Below, in pieces: positions 11,650-24,245 of a DNA stretch of 64,000 bases (positions are counted from its first letter, which is position 1; each line of letters opens with the position of its first letter). A program made the translations under genes and the position numbers. The notes under the pieces were generated by a model. It did no database searches. It saw nothing but the letters and a program-made list of their open reading frames with translations, and had not been told where the DNA came from. Origin of the DNA: Sinotaia quadrata (Eukaryota; Mollusca; Gastropoda; Architaenioglossa; Viviparidae); assembly GCA_028829895.1 (NCBI GenBank), contig CM054179.1, positions 102,954,875 to 103,018,874 of the forward strand, in the 5' to 3' direction.

Positions 11650-12190
11650 TATATAGCGATTTTACTACACGTCAGAGTAGTGACTAGATATCATAGTGAT
11701 TTAACTACATGTCACAAGTGGCTAGGTGTTGTATATATTACTATATATCCAACTCAGAGGCGTAGCTAAGGGGGTACATATGTCCCCGGGCGCCAAGGTA
11801 CAGGGGCGCCAAAATGAGGCTTACAACGTTACACTATAATAAGTGAACAAGGGTAATAAAGGGTGATTAAACAGGGAGAGGGACGCCAATTTTATAGTTC
11901 GTCCCCGGGCGCAAAATATCCTAGCTACGCCTCTGATCCAACTAGTGGCTGATGTAGCAATTTTACTATGTGGCAAGGAAGTGACTAGGTGTTATACTAA
12001 TTTTACTACGTGTCACAGAATTGACTAGGTATTATAGCAATTTTACTATGTGGTAAGGAAGTGACTAGGTGTTATACTAATTTTACTACGTGTCACAGAA
12101 TTGACTAGGTATCATAGCAATTTTACTACGTGTCACAGAATTGACTAGGTATCATACCAATTTTACTACGTGTCACAGAATTGACTAGGT
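11650..12190. repeat. 40-bp minisatellite interrupted by a MITE
   Basis: The unit TTTTACTACGTGTCACAGAA plus TTGACTAGGTATTATAGCAA recurs about ten times: three degenerate copies left of 11746 and six or seven cleaner ones right of 11943. The transposon at 11755-11935 splits it. The right half shows alternating variants (ATGTGGCAAGGAAG versus ACGTGTCACAGAAT). Confidence 0.9.
11755..11935. mobile_element. hAT-type MITE with perfect TSDs
   Basis: The element is 181 bp. Its left end is CAGAGGCGTAGCTAAGG and its right end, reverse-complemented, is CAGAGGCGTAGCTAGGA, giving terminal inverted repeats of 14 matching bases and a further match after one mismatch. It is flanked by identical 8-bp direct repeats ATCCAACT (11747-11754 and 11936-11943). 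Eight-base duplications and CAG-starting ends are typical of hAT transposons. A GTCCCCGGGCGC motif occurs near both ends in the same orientation. There is no open frame, so it would depend on a transposase encoded elsewhere. Intact TSDs and near-identical ends suggest a fairly recent insertion, later than the surrounding array. Confidence 0.9.
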
Positions 12191-12894
12191 GGACGATGAA
12201 AACTACTCGTTCAGGACTTTGGGGTGTCTGGTTCATGTGAGGTGGGGTTAAATATCGTAAAATGCATTAGTGTACATGGTCACTGAACAAGTTGCCGCCC
12301 AAAGAAGCTAATTAGTGAAAAACAACTGATAAGTAACAACGTCCATTAATGCATGTTATTTAAAAAGAAATGACGACAAAATTAACATATCAAACATTTC
12401 AACAAACCTGTCTGGTTTCAAACAAAATCTGAAAAAGTTTTCTCAATCTCTGACCAGCCTCGAGCTTTGTCTATGCTCTATAAAAAATATCTTCTTGCAA
12501 TTTACTGCACCAACCCAGAATGACATTTTATATATATATAATAAATATTCTGTACAGACTGGTAAATAAGGTACAACGAATCAGAGATGTTAGCGGGAGT
12601 CAGAACACAAACAAAGGCTGCATCAAAATTCCGATGATCATACTCTTCAGAAACAACTTCAACCCTATTGTTCGTCCACCTGTGTTGTGCGTGCGAGCGC
12701 GCCAATGTACCCTTCAAGTGCTGTGGTTTTATGGATCCTAGTTGACTGTCTTCCACGTGGTCTACTTATCGGTGACAATTCTGCGTATCGCTTGACACAG
12801 TTCAACTTCCTTATTGGTAGACCCTGACACAACAATAGCGTTATCCCAAATTTGATACTAACTGCAATACTGAGGACTACGAGCATCGAAGGCA
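12191..12894. other. Unique sequence
   Basis: Overlapping frames of 73-84 codons on both strands near 12500-12895 show no recognisable domain. No array or transposon end is seen. Confidence 0.5.
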
Positions 12895-13569
12895 ACCTCC
12901 CTTAACGACCACAAATAATGCAAACTCCCTTACAGAATACAGATAATACAAGTTCCCTTAAATACCACAAATAATGCAAACTCCCTTACAGAATACAGAT
13001 AATACAAGTTCCCTTAAGACCACAAATAATGCAAACTCCCTTACAGAATACAGATAATACAAGTTCCCTTAAGACCACAAATAATGCAAACTCCCTTACA
13101 GAATACAGATAATACAAGTTCCCTTAAATACCACAAATAATGCAAACTCCCTTACAGAATACAGATAATACAAGTTCCCTTAAATACCACAAATAATGCA
13201 AACTCCCTTACAGAATACAAATAATACAAGTTCCCTTAAAGACCACAGATAATGCAAACTCCCTTACAGAATACAGATAATACAAGTTCCCTTAAAGACC
13301 ATAGATAATGCAAGCTCCCTTACGGACCATAGATAATGCAAGCTCCCTTACAGACCATAGATGGCGCGAAAGCGGTGGAAGCCGAAAGCGCCCCCTACAT
13401 TAGCAAGCAAGCAAGACCATAGATAATGAAAGGTCCCTTACGGACCACAGATAATGAAAGCTCCCTTACGGACCACAGATAATGAAAGGTCCCTTACGGA
13501 CCACAGATAATGAAAGGTCCCTTACGGACCACAGATAATGAAAGCTCCCTTACGGACCACAGATAATGA
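12895..13569. repeat. 28-bp minisatellite with 56-bp higher-order left half
   Basis: The basic unit is about 28 bases, such as GACCACAGATAATGAAAGCT plus CCCTTACG. In the left half (to about 13290) two diverged monomers, ...ATGCAAACTCCCTTACAG and ...ATACAAGTTCCCTTAAA, alternate strictly and form a 56-bp dimer repeated about seven times. In the right half single monomers follow one another. A 52-bp unrelated block interrupts the array at 13363-13414. Confidence 0.92.
13363..13414. other. GC-rich block embedded in the 28-bp array
   Basis: GGCGCGAAAGCGGTGGAAGC then CGAAAGCGCCCCCTACATTA and AGCAAGCAAGCAA replaces the normal continuation of one repeat unit, and the array resumes afterwards with GACCATAGAT. 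The block can fold: GGCGC pairs with GCGCC and an inner CGG with CCG. Its origin is unknown. Confidence 0.6.
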
Positions 13570-14729
13570 GCTATATAATAATCAGAATGTTTGGAATTTT
13601 CGTTAAAAATATATACACACCACAATAATGAACTGCAATCGAGAAGTGTTAAAAACAAAACACAACAAATTCTCTCCCTTCCACACCCCTTAACAACCCC
13701 CAACAACAATTAAAGAATAAAAAACACTCATACTATATCAGCAGTATAAAAGACAAATTACAATAAGCTTGTACTATATCAGACAATTCACACGAGACCA
13801 AGCTACTCTGATAGTAAAAATTTAACTAGAGCCTAAACTGCATCTGTGATAAATTATACTAGAACTACACCTGTAGTAAATCACACTGAGCCCACAACTA
13901 CACCTGGAGTGAAAAGATAATTACACTGAGCCCAAATTACACCTACAATAAACGATAAATATATATCGAGCAAATGTACCACCACCAGTAATATGGCCCC
14001 TGCCCAGACAATCCGACTTTCCAACGTGACCGCATTCTAAAGACAGAAATCACTGCATCACATGACAGAAAAATGGAAATTCATTACAAATTCCTTCGGA
14101 AACCATGAAAAACCTAAGACACTAACAGTGTGCACGCCTGACAAAAGTTATATATAGATCTCCCAAGACTTCAAACTTGCACCTAAAAATGAAATTATAA
14201 AAAAAAAAACAGCAAAAGTGTGGCAGTTAAATAATAAGGCACCCCATCCCCAATCTGGTATTCCCTGCTGATAGACCATAAGCTCAGTAAGAAACGACAG
14301 CTCTGGCACTGGTGAGGTGAAGAACGGAAGAAGAGACACCAGCGACGTTCACCCATAGCAACTGACTTGCGACTGGGCAGAGCACAAGTTCGGAAGCCTA
14401 CGGGTTGAAGTCGCTGGGCTGATCGGCAAAGCCTGTCGTCGCTGTCTTCGGCTCTCGTCCGGGCACAACACTACCCCCCCACCCCCCAATGAACGGCCAC
14501 GTCGACTACAACCACAGCTTTGTCACGCACCTGTCATCACTGATAAGAATTCACCGGGCGCCTATCAACAATAAGCATTAATTGTGTACAGCAGGATGGG
14601 CTTGGTAATATCGAAGCTATGAAGAGTGCACTCCCCTGAACGCGACACGGCAATGAACTTGCGCACGTCAATGGAGGTGCGAATAGACTGGAAGAGCTGA
14701 ATCAGTGCTTGCAGGAAGAAATGATGCCC
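13570..14729. other. Unique sequence with a GC-richer end
   Basis: AT-rich to about 14340, then GC-richer to about 14700, with C-runs near 14475-14488. I see no convincing exon. Confidence 0.45.
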
Positions 14730-14993
14730 AATAACACCAGGGTAAGAGGTTTAGCACTGGTTATGAGAGGAGGTATACTATGCAGGTTTAGCTATGCTAT
14801 AACACTGGTTAATGAGAAGAGGTTTACTATGCTGATTCAGGTGACTACCCTACAGTGATTAATGAGGAGATGTATACTATGATGGTTTAGCTGACTGTCC
14901 TATAGCACCAGTCCAAGAAAAGAGATTTACTATGCAGGCTTAGCCGACTGTCCTATAGAAGCAGTCCATGAAAAAGGGGGTTTACCTCGCAGA
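14730..14993. repeat. ~50-bp minisatellite, 5-6 degenerate copies
   Basis: Units share a TTTACTATGCAGGTTTAGC-like core followed by a CTGTCCTATAGCACCAGT-like segment. The core recurs near 14774, 14823, 14873, 14926 and 14981. Confidence 0.75.
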
Positions 14994-15129
14994 GTAAGAC
15001 TAAAAGCGTTTCAATGAGAGGTCAGTGATAATCATCTAGAGAAAACAAAAGTGGTCTTGCAATTCTGAGTTTTGACTGTTACTGATATTTCAGACATACG
15101 AAAACGATACAAATTTCTTTATTTCTTTT

Positions 15130-15262
15130 GGTTGCGAGCACATGAATAACCACAGGGTGAGCACATCAATAACCACAGGGTGAGCATGTAAAGTACAGTT
15201 GGTGAGCATATCAGCTGCCATGGTAAGTACAAATGGTGAGCACATCTACATGGTGATCATGT
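15130..15262. repeat. Short degenerate repeat around GGTGAGCACATC
   Basis: GGTGAGCACATC or close variants recur about five times at 25 to 32 base intervals; the first two full units (…AATAACCACAGGGTGAGCAC…) are nearly identical. Confidence 0.7.
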
Positions 15263-17265
15263 CAACTTCATCGATGACTTTATACACACAATACATTTAT
15301 TACTGTGAACAGATGTCTAGGGTGACTTGAGTCTGAAGAGGGGTGGGGTGCTGCACAGACATAAAATATGACATACTTTGGAAGATGGCGAATTTAATTT
15401 CTTATGTGATTTTTGCAGGCTCCACCAAACTTTATTTTACTGAACGCCGGCGAGGTTCTCTGTTGATGCCTATTCAAGCCATCAATAAGGGATAGATAAC
15501 TCTAGCATTATTCCTAAACAGTTTCTCGTTTAATTTGGATGGGTGTATACTATACAAATGAAATCTCTTTATTAACAGTAATCGAAGATTTCTTTAAAGC
15601 GAGTGCGTAATATTACAAGCTAAAAAAAAAAAAAAAAAAAGAGAAAGTAAAAAGTTCCTGTGTACGTACCACGTGACGAATTCGGGAGCATTTGCTGGCG
15701 TGGCAGAACTGGCTGAAGCTGCAATAGCCCAGAACAACAAACGGATTCCGAATCTTGGACAACGTCTCTGACAAAAAAGACCAAATGAATCTAACACCAC
15801 TCATTTAGCTACCACGTGCCGGGGAGAGGAGAGAGGGGGAGGAAGTTCTTCCTGTCCTCTCTAGTGACGGGCTGCAACTCATGGAAACTAATGGGCAGAT
15901 GAAGCACAATGACAACTTCTGGGCGAGGTCCTAGCTTGGCTGGTATCACCTCTCGCACAGCAGGTTTGAAAGACAACGGATGGATGGACGAACAGACACA
16001 GTAGGCCTACCGTGGCACTGGGAGGGGAAGGCATCATTGCAAAGAGGAACGAGGCGAGGACAGTTAACGAAGAAAGAGGTTGGCAATCAGAATTATATAT
16101 ACAAACATAAAAACCCGCTAGCGATGTGACGTTCAACAGTAGCGTGGATGGTAATTTGGATTTATGCCATGGTGTTTTTGTGCAAAAAAAAAACAACAAA
16201 AAAACAACTAAATAGGACAGTGTCAGTTCAACATACAAGTGAAAGAATAATGACCAATAAAATAAACACTCGTGCCGGCGTATGGAGGAGGAGAATAATA
16301 ATACAAATTAAATTAGTTCATAGCTTAGGTAAAAACAAACAAATTATGAAACAAAATGAAATCGAACATATTTTGGGTCTGATGACGTCAGCTGACGCAC
16401 TACTTTCCTTTCCTGGTTTTCCTACGACAGAGCTCTCGTACCGCCATCCTGTGCACAAGTGGAAAAGTGGTCTGTACACGTCCCACAGTCTCACTGGGCA
16501 CACATGAAGGATGACGTAATGTGCACCGCCGAACAAGACGATGAAGGCGACGACACTGATAATAATCACCAGACGACTTCCTAGCGCTGTACATCATCGT
16601 ATCCATCCCGGGTAGCAGGCTGCCTGCCTGTGCCAAGACAAACAGATAAAGTCTATAAACTTTTGATTACAGAGTTACACGGAGTGGATCAATAACAACA
16701 ACAAAATACAACCAACCAAACGAAAATAGAACAACAAACAATTGTATAATAAATATTGAGATGTTCTTTATGAAAATCGATTTTTAAAATATGAAGAAAA
16801 AAAAGTCTAACATTCGAGCTTAAACTATTTTTTAAGAAATGTATTTTACTTAAAAGGAATATAATCCAAAGCGATTATTACTATAATATTAGGTTGGAAA
16901 GTTTACTGATTTTTGTTTTTAAAAATGCATCGAAAGAATTAAATGATTGTAATTAATTAGTAAAATACTGACTGACTGTAACTTTATTTCAAACTTGACA
17001 ATAATAACAGTAATTCTCTGAAAACTAAATTTTATTACATTTCAGTACACAGACATTTAGCGTGTTCAAATATGCCAACAACAGAAATGGTTAAGAAATA
17101 GGAATGTATATTTATGATTTGACAGATTTTTAAGAGAGCGAGGAAAGGGGAGGATCGACAGTTAGAAGAGATAGAGAGTGGTAGAGAGAAGGATATGGAC
17201 AGAGGGGGTGGGTGGGTTGTCATACAGACACTTATCAGCAATTATTTGTCACAAGCAAGATAAGA
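15263..17265. other. Longest repeat-poor stretch of the left half
   Basis: No minisatellite for about 2 kb. Minus-strand frames of 116 codons (15888-16238), 83 codons (16318-16569) and 68 codons (15594-15800) include hydrophobic segments, but none shows a domain I recognise, and alternative frames over the same bases are also open. A perfect TGACGTCA lies at 16383-16390. Exons are possible but not supported. Confidence 0.4.
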
Positions 17266-17354
17266 AACAATTACCCCAAACACTGCATTCCAGAGCAAAA
17301 TTAATATAAACAATTACCCCAAACACTGCAGTCCAGAGCAAAATTAATTTAAAC
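17266..17354. repeat. 43-bp tandem duplication
   Basis: CAATTACCCCAAACACTGCA followed by a TTCCAGAGCAAAATTAAT-like segment occurs twice in direct tandem with four or fewer differences. Confidence 0.9.
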
Positions 17355-17865
17355 AACGACAAAATGAACACACGAACAGTCCAGAGTGGAAGAAAATATT
17401 TATATGTCAGCAGTTCGTTCACATACTGTCACGCAACACGGCACATCCAGAAGACGCGCACAACAAACTTCTGCTTAGTAATACAATTTAAAAAAAAAAA
17501 AGGAAGAGAATTTCACATGAAACACTTTGATACGTCCCAAAATGAGAAGAACCGAGCAATATAATTATCCCTAATGTACCCAGTCAATATAATAATAACA
17601 CAGTTAAGGACAGAACAAAAGATTACATGTAATTGTGGGTCAGTGAACTTATACTGGCAAAGGCACACATACACATACCGTATTTCTACCATAAACAAAG
17701 TAATACGTCATAATACGCAAATAGCTAATCAAAATAAATGGATGGGTCAAGGTGAACTTAATGCTAGATTTAGATGATTTGTGTGTAAGCGAGCGATGAA
17801 CGAATAGAAAGTGAACGATTTGAACAGAAACGAGACGTGTGAGCAGAGAGTGAGAGAGGAGATAT

Positions 17866-18170
17866 ATAACACACGAGTAAGCGAGAGAGAAATATACCGA
17901 CTTGTCCTCTTATGTAACACACGAGTAAGCGAGAGAGAAATATACTGACTTGTCGTCTCATGTAACATACGAGTAAGCGAGAGAGAAATATACTGACTTG
18001 TCGTCTCATATAACACACAGAGTAAGCGAGAGAGAAATATACTGACTTGTCGTCTCATGTAACACACGAGTAAGCAAGAGAGAAATATACTAACTTGTCG
18101 TCCCGTGTAACGCACGAGTAAGCGAGAGAGAAACATACTGACTTGTCGTCCCATGTAACACACGAGTATA
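17866..18170. repeat. 48-bp minisatellite, about 6 copies
   Basis: The unit ACACGAGTAAGCGAGAGAGA, AATATACTGACTTGTC and GTCTCATGTAAC repeats about six times. Since 48 is divisible by three and the minus strand lacks stops, a 166-codon frame (17747-18247, minus) runs through with a 16-residue repeat containing RQVSIFLSRLLVCYM. No flanking sequence suggests a real protein. Confidence 0.92.
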
Positions 18171-19487
18171 AGTGAACTTCGGACTAAGTAGATAGAATTG
18201 AAAAAAACCGTCGCGTTAACGGAGAAAGAAAACTGCCAACATACCATCGATTACTAACCTCTGCAGACACAACAAACCTACATTACCATATCGCCAGCAA
18301 AATCAACAATACACAATAGTCTCCAACCTGTTAAGGAGTGAGTGAGAGAGAGAGAAAAAAAATCGTTACCCAAACTGCGTGCTGACGAGGTTTATTATTT
18401 GTCCTTCCCGTGTGTACCGCGACACTACCAAATGACCTAGACTTGCAACCATTATAATTAATAGTGTATGGAGGGGGGGGGGGGGAGGGAGTCTACCGCT
18501 TTGCAGACATAGCTACCCGGCAATGCAAGGGTACATTTAGATTTTTTTTTACCCCGCCTCTCGCGTCTGGGCTGACGTCAGCGGCGGCTCGTAAGGCTGG
18601 GACAAAAAAAAAAAAAAAAAGTACTGCGTGGGGGAAAAAAATCTGCCAGACTGACACACATGTAATCTTGACATATCGAAGTGCGCGCACGCATGCACAC
18701 ACATACACGCGCGCACGCAAATACACACAAACACACTTAAGGTAGAGCTTAATAAAACGCTCAAGTCAGCGTTAACGCTATATGGGGATAAGACAAGCGG
18801 AAAGTCACGGATGTCTATGGTCTGAGAACTCTACAGGAGCATCATAGGCAACTAGTGCCACAGTCAGTCAAATGTGTTACACAGGGCAAAATTCTCGTAC
18901 ACATTATCAAGGCTATCGTCACCATTTCCGTTTAACAGTTTCAAGCTCACTCTGAGATGCTGTTATCTGGCCATTCGGAGAAATCTGTACAACAGGAAAC
19001 AATCTGTCGATTAACAATCCAGTGTTGAGTTGTCAATTAGACAACATTACAATGAGCAACTTGTCTCGTTTCTCTCATGTTTCACGCCATTTTGGAAAAG
19101 TTTTCGGAGTATGCACAATTTAATGGTTACAAAATCTCGTACAGTAAAAAGTAGGTTACAAAACTCCACACAGTGGGATTAAGCTAATCAGTTAATCCAT
19201 ATGGATACTTTTGCGATTACCTGCGAATCAGAAAAAGTTTGTACATGAAATACCAACTAAAACTAGGCAATTTTTATGAAAAAAATGAAAACTAGTTGTG
19301 CATGTATATATTATAACACACACATACACACGTGTATGTATATATGCGTGATTGTTATGTGCGTGTATTCATATGTGTAAGCATGCGTGTGTTGAGTACA
19401 GGAATTGTGTTAAGTGCAAGTTCATGGGTCAAGGGGAACACGATGCTTCATGATGCCTATTGAAAGTTTGAAACCGGAGTAAATATG

Positions 19488-19488
<1 letters not shown>
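18171..19488. other. Unique sequence with homopolymer tracts
   Basis: Contains a G-run at about 18473-18485, an A-run at about 18603-18620, a perfect TGACGTCA (18573-18580), an alternating CG/CA tract near 18680-18735 and a 12-bp palindrome AGCGTTAACGCT (18768-18779). No exon is supported. Confidence 0.5.
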
Positions 19489-19530
<42 letters not shown>

Positions 19531-19554
19531 AATACACACACACACACACACACG
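19489..19554 (+). repeat. (CA)n microsatellite
   Basis: About 65 bases of alternating CA, with a few AAA or AAT interruptions. Confidence 0.97.
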
Positions 19555-20948
19555 CCAACATCAGTGTTATTACAAATACTAAATGTTTTCAGGTGACGGA
19601 TTTTTCACACAACAGCGCTAAGTGTCAATAACATCGAATTATTGCAAATATTCAAATCAAGTGCAGTCTTTGTTACAAGGCGTCGAACTTCGATGAAATA
19701 ATACCAGACAATGAAGTAAAAACATAGTTCGTTGACATCAGATTATAGAGTGGAAAGAAAAATACTTTCCATAACATCACACAATACCATAATGTGAAAT
19801 CACACGTCAGTGACATCACTTAAGAATACGTCATGAAAACAACTTCAAAGACATCACACAAAATATGTCTTGCAATCAAACGTCATGGATAATACACCAG
19901 ACCTATGTGGTAAATAATAGCAAAATGTCATATTAGTAAGACTAAACTATCATGTTACAAACAATCATGCCTGGGGCAAAACATGGGATAATAATAAATA
20001 TATCTAGTTGCATTGACACCTTTAATTTAGTTCGGTTACAGATTAGACTTAGAGCAAGACTGTGGAATGCTAGGGCTGTGTCTTGCTTTTGACGATACGT
20101 GACACTTCTTTTAATGGAAACTTGCCGAATTATTAAATTAATAAAATAAAATAACAAATAAAATAAACAAACACTAACAGTTGAACGTAACTACATTCTG
20201 ACTCTCTTCATACAGTGGTTTGTTTGTCTATCAGTTTATCCCTCTCCCCGACCCATTTAAAGGAAAGAAAAATCCAGCAAACAATCGCCCGTCACTTCTA
20301 TTGTACTGAAGGGAACAAAGGAAATTGGGCACGTGGAGACCACTGTGAGGCCTGGGGTTATTTCCCTTCATAGCTTGAATAATCACGTAATACTAATAAA
20401 AAACATTAACAGCCCCCGCCCCCCCACCAAAAAAAAGAAGTCTTTATATACAGCTATACTGAAAACAGAATGCTATTAACAGCATATACCATTTCATTTA
20501 ATTATTCTTGGTAACTGACTAAAACTAAAAATTAGATCGTCTTCTCCTCCAAAGTGCTGAAATAATGATAACGAAGAGTGAATACCGATTTAATGAATAC
20601 TGACACCTAGTGTGATTGTGAATGTGATTCATGACACAGTATTAACACCCCTTCCTGAGACACCACGGCACGAGGTGTGACGTGATTCGTTTAGAGCAGA
20701 TAATTCCAATACGATTTTCCCGCGGGAGGACAGAAGCGTCTCTCCCTTAGTGATAAAGGGAATATCTATATTTCTGATTGTGACGTTCAATGTCATATAT
20801 ATATATACGATTACGTACACTGTAATCATGTAGACACAATGTCATATATGCGACTACCTATACTGTAATCACGTAGGCATAGTAACGAAAAACACACAAA
20901 GAAGTAAACAGCAAGAAACAACCAAACAATAAAAAGTGTGTGTCTGTG
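19555..20948. other. Unique AT-rich sequence
   Basis: A 9-bp inverted repeat, TGAAGGGAA (20307-20315) and TTCCCTTCA (20362-20370), spans 64 bases. No exon or array is supported. Confidence 0.5.
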
Positions 20949-20979
<31 letters not shown>

Positions 20980-21011
20980 TGTGTGTATGTGTGTGTGTGT
21001 ATGTGTGTGTG
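20949..21011 (+). repeat. (GT)n microsatellite
   Basis: About 60 bases of alternating GT with TTTGT and TATGT interruptions. Confidence 0.97.
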
Positions 21012-21405
21012 CTTATAAAAAAGAAATGCCATTCGAGCATTTGGTACACGATTCTTATTTTTATTTGCGACCAGAAGCAGCGCTTTATCGCCGATAAAAA
21101 TACTATTATTTCTTTTAATATTATTAAGTTAATGTACTAAATAAAATTGTTTGTTTGTTACGGAAATAAATTTCTTTAATTTTCTGAAATGATGAGGTAT
21201 GCATCCCAAAGCTGAAATACAATACCTAGTTGTAAATTTGTTAACTTCTCGATATCAAGTAAACATAACAGACGTCCCGTACATTACAAGGAACTGACAA
21301 ACTATGAGCATAGTACATACACGGCTGCAGCTACTGAACAAAAGTGAAAATTTCACACCTACCGGAAGTACCTGATAAACACCAGCAAGTTGAAAAAAAA
21401 AATCA
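21012..21405. other. Unique AT-rich sequence
   Basis: Nothing supported. Confidence 0.5.
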
Positions 21406-21496
21406 AGTACCTGTAAAAATCAATAAAATTTACACATCTATTACCTGTAAAATCCAATAAATTTTACACAGCTATTACCTCTAAAATCCATAAATT
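21406..21496. repeat. ~38-bp minisatellite, 2-3 copies
   Basis: ACCTGTAAAATCCAATAAAT followed by TTTACACATCTATT recurs two full times, with a shorter third copy. Confidence 0.75.
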
Positions 21497-24035
21497 AAAA
21501 AAAGTATATCCTGTCGGAAATGAAAGTTGCATTAATATCTGCCAAAGAGTTGGGAAAACGTTATTCATACTCTGTACAGGATGGTGATAAAAGGGAGATA
21601 ATTTTTAAAGGACAAAAGCGCTAGAAGACAAGTTCTACGAGGATGTGGTAGCAAACAGATGGTTCTCCAAACATTAACGATGATTAAGTTCGTTATGTTT
21701 AACTGATGAGATACATAATGAGGTTCATACCTACTCTATCCCTCCAGTATACACGTTCTTGATTGGTAACGTTTGTCGTCTGATTTCCAATTAGATTTAT
21801 AGCGCCAATAATCTATTACATCATTTTCCGCCGACTCTGACTTCCAAATATGAATTAATAATAAAATATTTGTTATAAAACGTTAATTCAGCATTTTATA
21901 TAACAAGAAAAGGTGAACAATATACAAAAAAATATTGGCATCCCAAACCCTGTACTAAATAAAGCGGAACAGACATAAAACCATCAACAACAAAACAATA
22001 ATGAAAGAATACTCTATAAACCAACCATCCATCCATCTGTTCTTGTCTACCATTCAAACAATCCGTCCACTCCACAAAGGCTTCTTGCTTTCTGATGACT
22101 CAGCGCGACGTACACTATTCAAAAGTTCGAGTATCAGTAAGCATCAGTCGAGCCGCCGCTGACGAAACGTGACCCAACATTTATTCAAATTAAGCCATTC
22201 GTGTCACACACTTATCTTCTTTGTTCCACACTACCGACAAGGTGAACGAGCCTCCACCCCAACCCGAACACATTTTGTATGAATATCCACTTCCATTCGT
22301 GGATCACAAAAGTATTGATTTGAACATAAAAATTAATATCATATAGGCTTCGTGATGATATATCAGATATGCCTTGTTAAGAAACCCCCCTTCCAATTAC
22401 CTCATAAAATAGTTTCTTTAAAAAAATGTTTCGTCAAAGTGACAGAACATTTCCGCTGAAATGAGAAAGGGAAAAAGCAAGGTAAGGCAAAGGTGAGGGG
22501 TCCATAAAACAATAACACCAAATTAATGAAAAGCAATTTAAACGAGGGGAAGAAAGAAAAGATAATCTCTGTATATATGAGAAAGAAAGAAAGAAAAAAG
22601 AAATGAAAAAAATGAATAACATGGTCAAGAAAGATAAGCCATGGACAGTAACTTAAAGCATTGAAAAGCAAGCAAGCAAGCAAGCAAAGTATCCTGAGCA
22701 GAAAACAAGTCAGTAATGAAGACACAATACATCCCGTAGTGACACAGTGCCTACTGTTATTAAACACACATTAGGAGATTTCGCGATGGAGGCGCAAGGC
22801 ACACCAAAAAGTGGTGGGGACAATGTGAAATAAAGGACATCCACACTAGAAATAAGATTTCGTTAGCCCGATCTGCTGCTTCGGGCGAAGGTAATCTTGG
22901 AGTAAGTTATTTCTGGAGCTCGCTTTAATCCGTGGTTTAAAGGGACCACGAAGAGAACAAGCGGTCAACGCGGACATCCTTAGTATTGATTACGTAGTGC
23001 CACTCAGCAAGAGGAAGCCATCACAGCCTCAGTACCTCAGGCAAAGAGCGAGCGGCCTCAGTAAAGCATAGCATTGCGTTCTGTTTGCATACGTCATTAT
23101 CTGAAGTTTTTACTATCAAGTGCTGAAATAAAAATATATAAAATCAAAATATGCCCAGAGTTCTGAGATTACAAAAATACAAAAGATATAAATTAAAAAT
23201 AAAAAAAAGCAAAAACAACAACAAAAAAAGAACAGATAACTCTGCATCTGCAGACTGGAATTGGGGCCTCTCGAGATAAATGAAGCGTTGGGAAACGAAC
23301 TACATGCTATAGTCTAGGCAGTTACTCCTTATCGCCAGGATGTTTATCTTCAACAGTAAATCACAGGTTGTGAAGTAAGACAAAGATAGAGCCTACAGAC
23401 GGCAGAGAACAATGAATAAGTGAACAACATTCTTTTTTCTAAAAGTAAAAAAAAAATCAAAAACAAGGCATAAAGAAACCCAAACAAATCAATAAGCAAT
23501 CCTACTTAAGCAACCAATCAGATCTAATAACAATAAACCATGGTACTGTATTTTAATATAATACATTTTCAGGTGGCTATCCTCAGCTTGTAAAAATGCA
23601 CGGCTGTAGCAGTGTATATTTAGGTGTGTACAATGTATATTTAGGTGTGTACATGGTTGGATGAATAAATAATGTGATTGCATCGAGAACACGTAAGGCT
23701 GTGTTTATAAGAGCGAATATGCAAGCGCATAACTGATTTAGCCAACATAAATGTGTAAATCATTTATCGTATTAATTAATAACTGTGAAAGCATCATTAA
23801 ACATAAAAGCGTGTATAATTGTATTAACATGATATGAGTGTATCAGTGAAAATATATGTATGCTTGTATCAGTGACTAGTAAACATGTATGTGTGATATT
23901 GTGTACCTGAATGTTATGTGCATGATTGATCAATGAACATGTGTATGGTGTGCGTGTGATCAGTAAATATATATGACTGATTAGTACAGAAATGTGTATG
24001 ACTGATCAGTAAATCTGCATGTGTATATACAGTAA

Positions 24036-24040
<5 letters not shown>
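21497..24040. other. Unique AT-rich sequence
   Basis: Contains a purine-rich tract near 22540-22620 (its minus strand opens a pyrimidine-coded 121-codon frame), a (GCAA)n run at about 22666-22686, and a 2-copy GTGTATATTTAGGTGTGTAC motif near 23606-23652. From about 23840 a loose, degenerate repeat of TGACTGATCAGTAAA-like units leads into the next microsatellite. Confidence 0.5.

Positions 24041-24082
<42 letters not shown>
24041..24082 (+). repeat. (TA)n-(GT)n microsatellite
   Basis: A short TATATA run passes into about 18 GT units. Confidence 0.97.
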
Positions 24083-24086
<4 letters not shown>

Positions 24087-24245
24087 AATGTATCAGTCAA
24101 CATAGGTGGCATGTATGACTGATTAGTAAACTTGTATAACTGTTTCAGTAAACATGTATGCGGTGGGTATAATTGGTGTTGTTGATGTTGTAACTAAAAT
24201 ACTATGCAACTCCTTGAGCGATGAACTCAAGGCAAAATCATGGGC

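Noticed and set aside
15594..15804. Signal-peptide-like minus-strand frame followed by a GTACGT donor
   Set aside because: The hydrophobic stretch is short, an overlapping frame is also open, and no continuing exon was recognised.
16318..16636. Membrane-protein-like exon on the minus strand (IIISVVAFIVLFGG)
   Set aside because: One hydrophobic segment only. A second frame over the same bases is equally open, and boundaries fit no strong splice sites.
17747..18247. 166-codon minus-strand frame with a 16-residue repeat
   Set aside because: The repeat comes from the 48-bp array. Flanking residues show no signal peptide or domain and no splice context.
20307..20370. 9-bp inverted repeat TGAAGGGAA/TTCCCTTCA
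   Set aside because: Too short and without target duplications; chance pairs of this size are common in 64 kb.
22402..22767. 121-codon hydrophobic minus-strand frame
   Set aside because: It is produced by a purine-rich plus strand that excludes minus-strand stops; composition explains it and no domain is visible.
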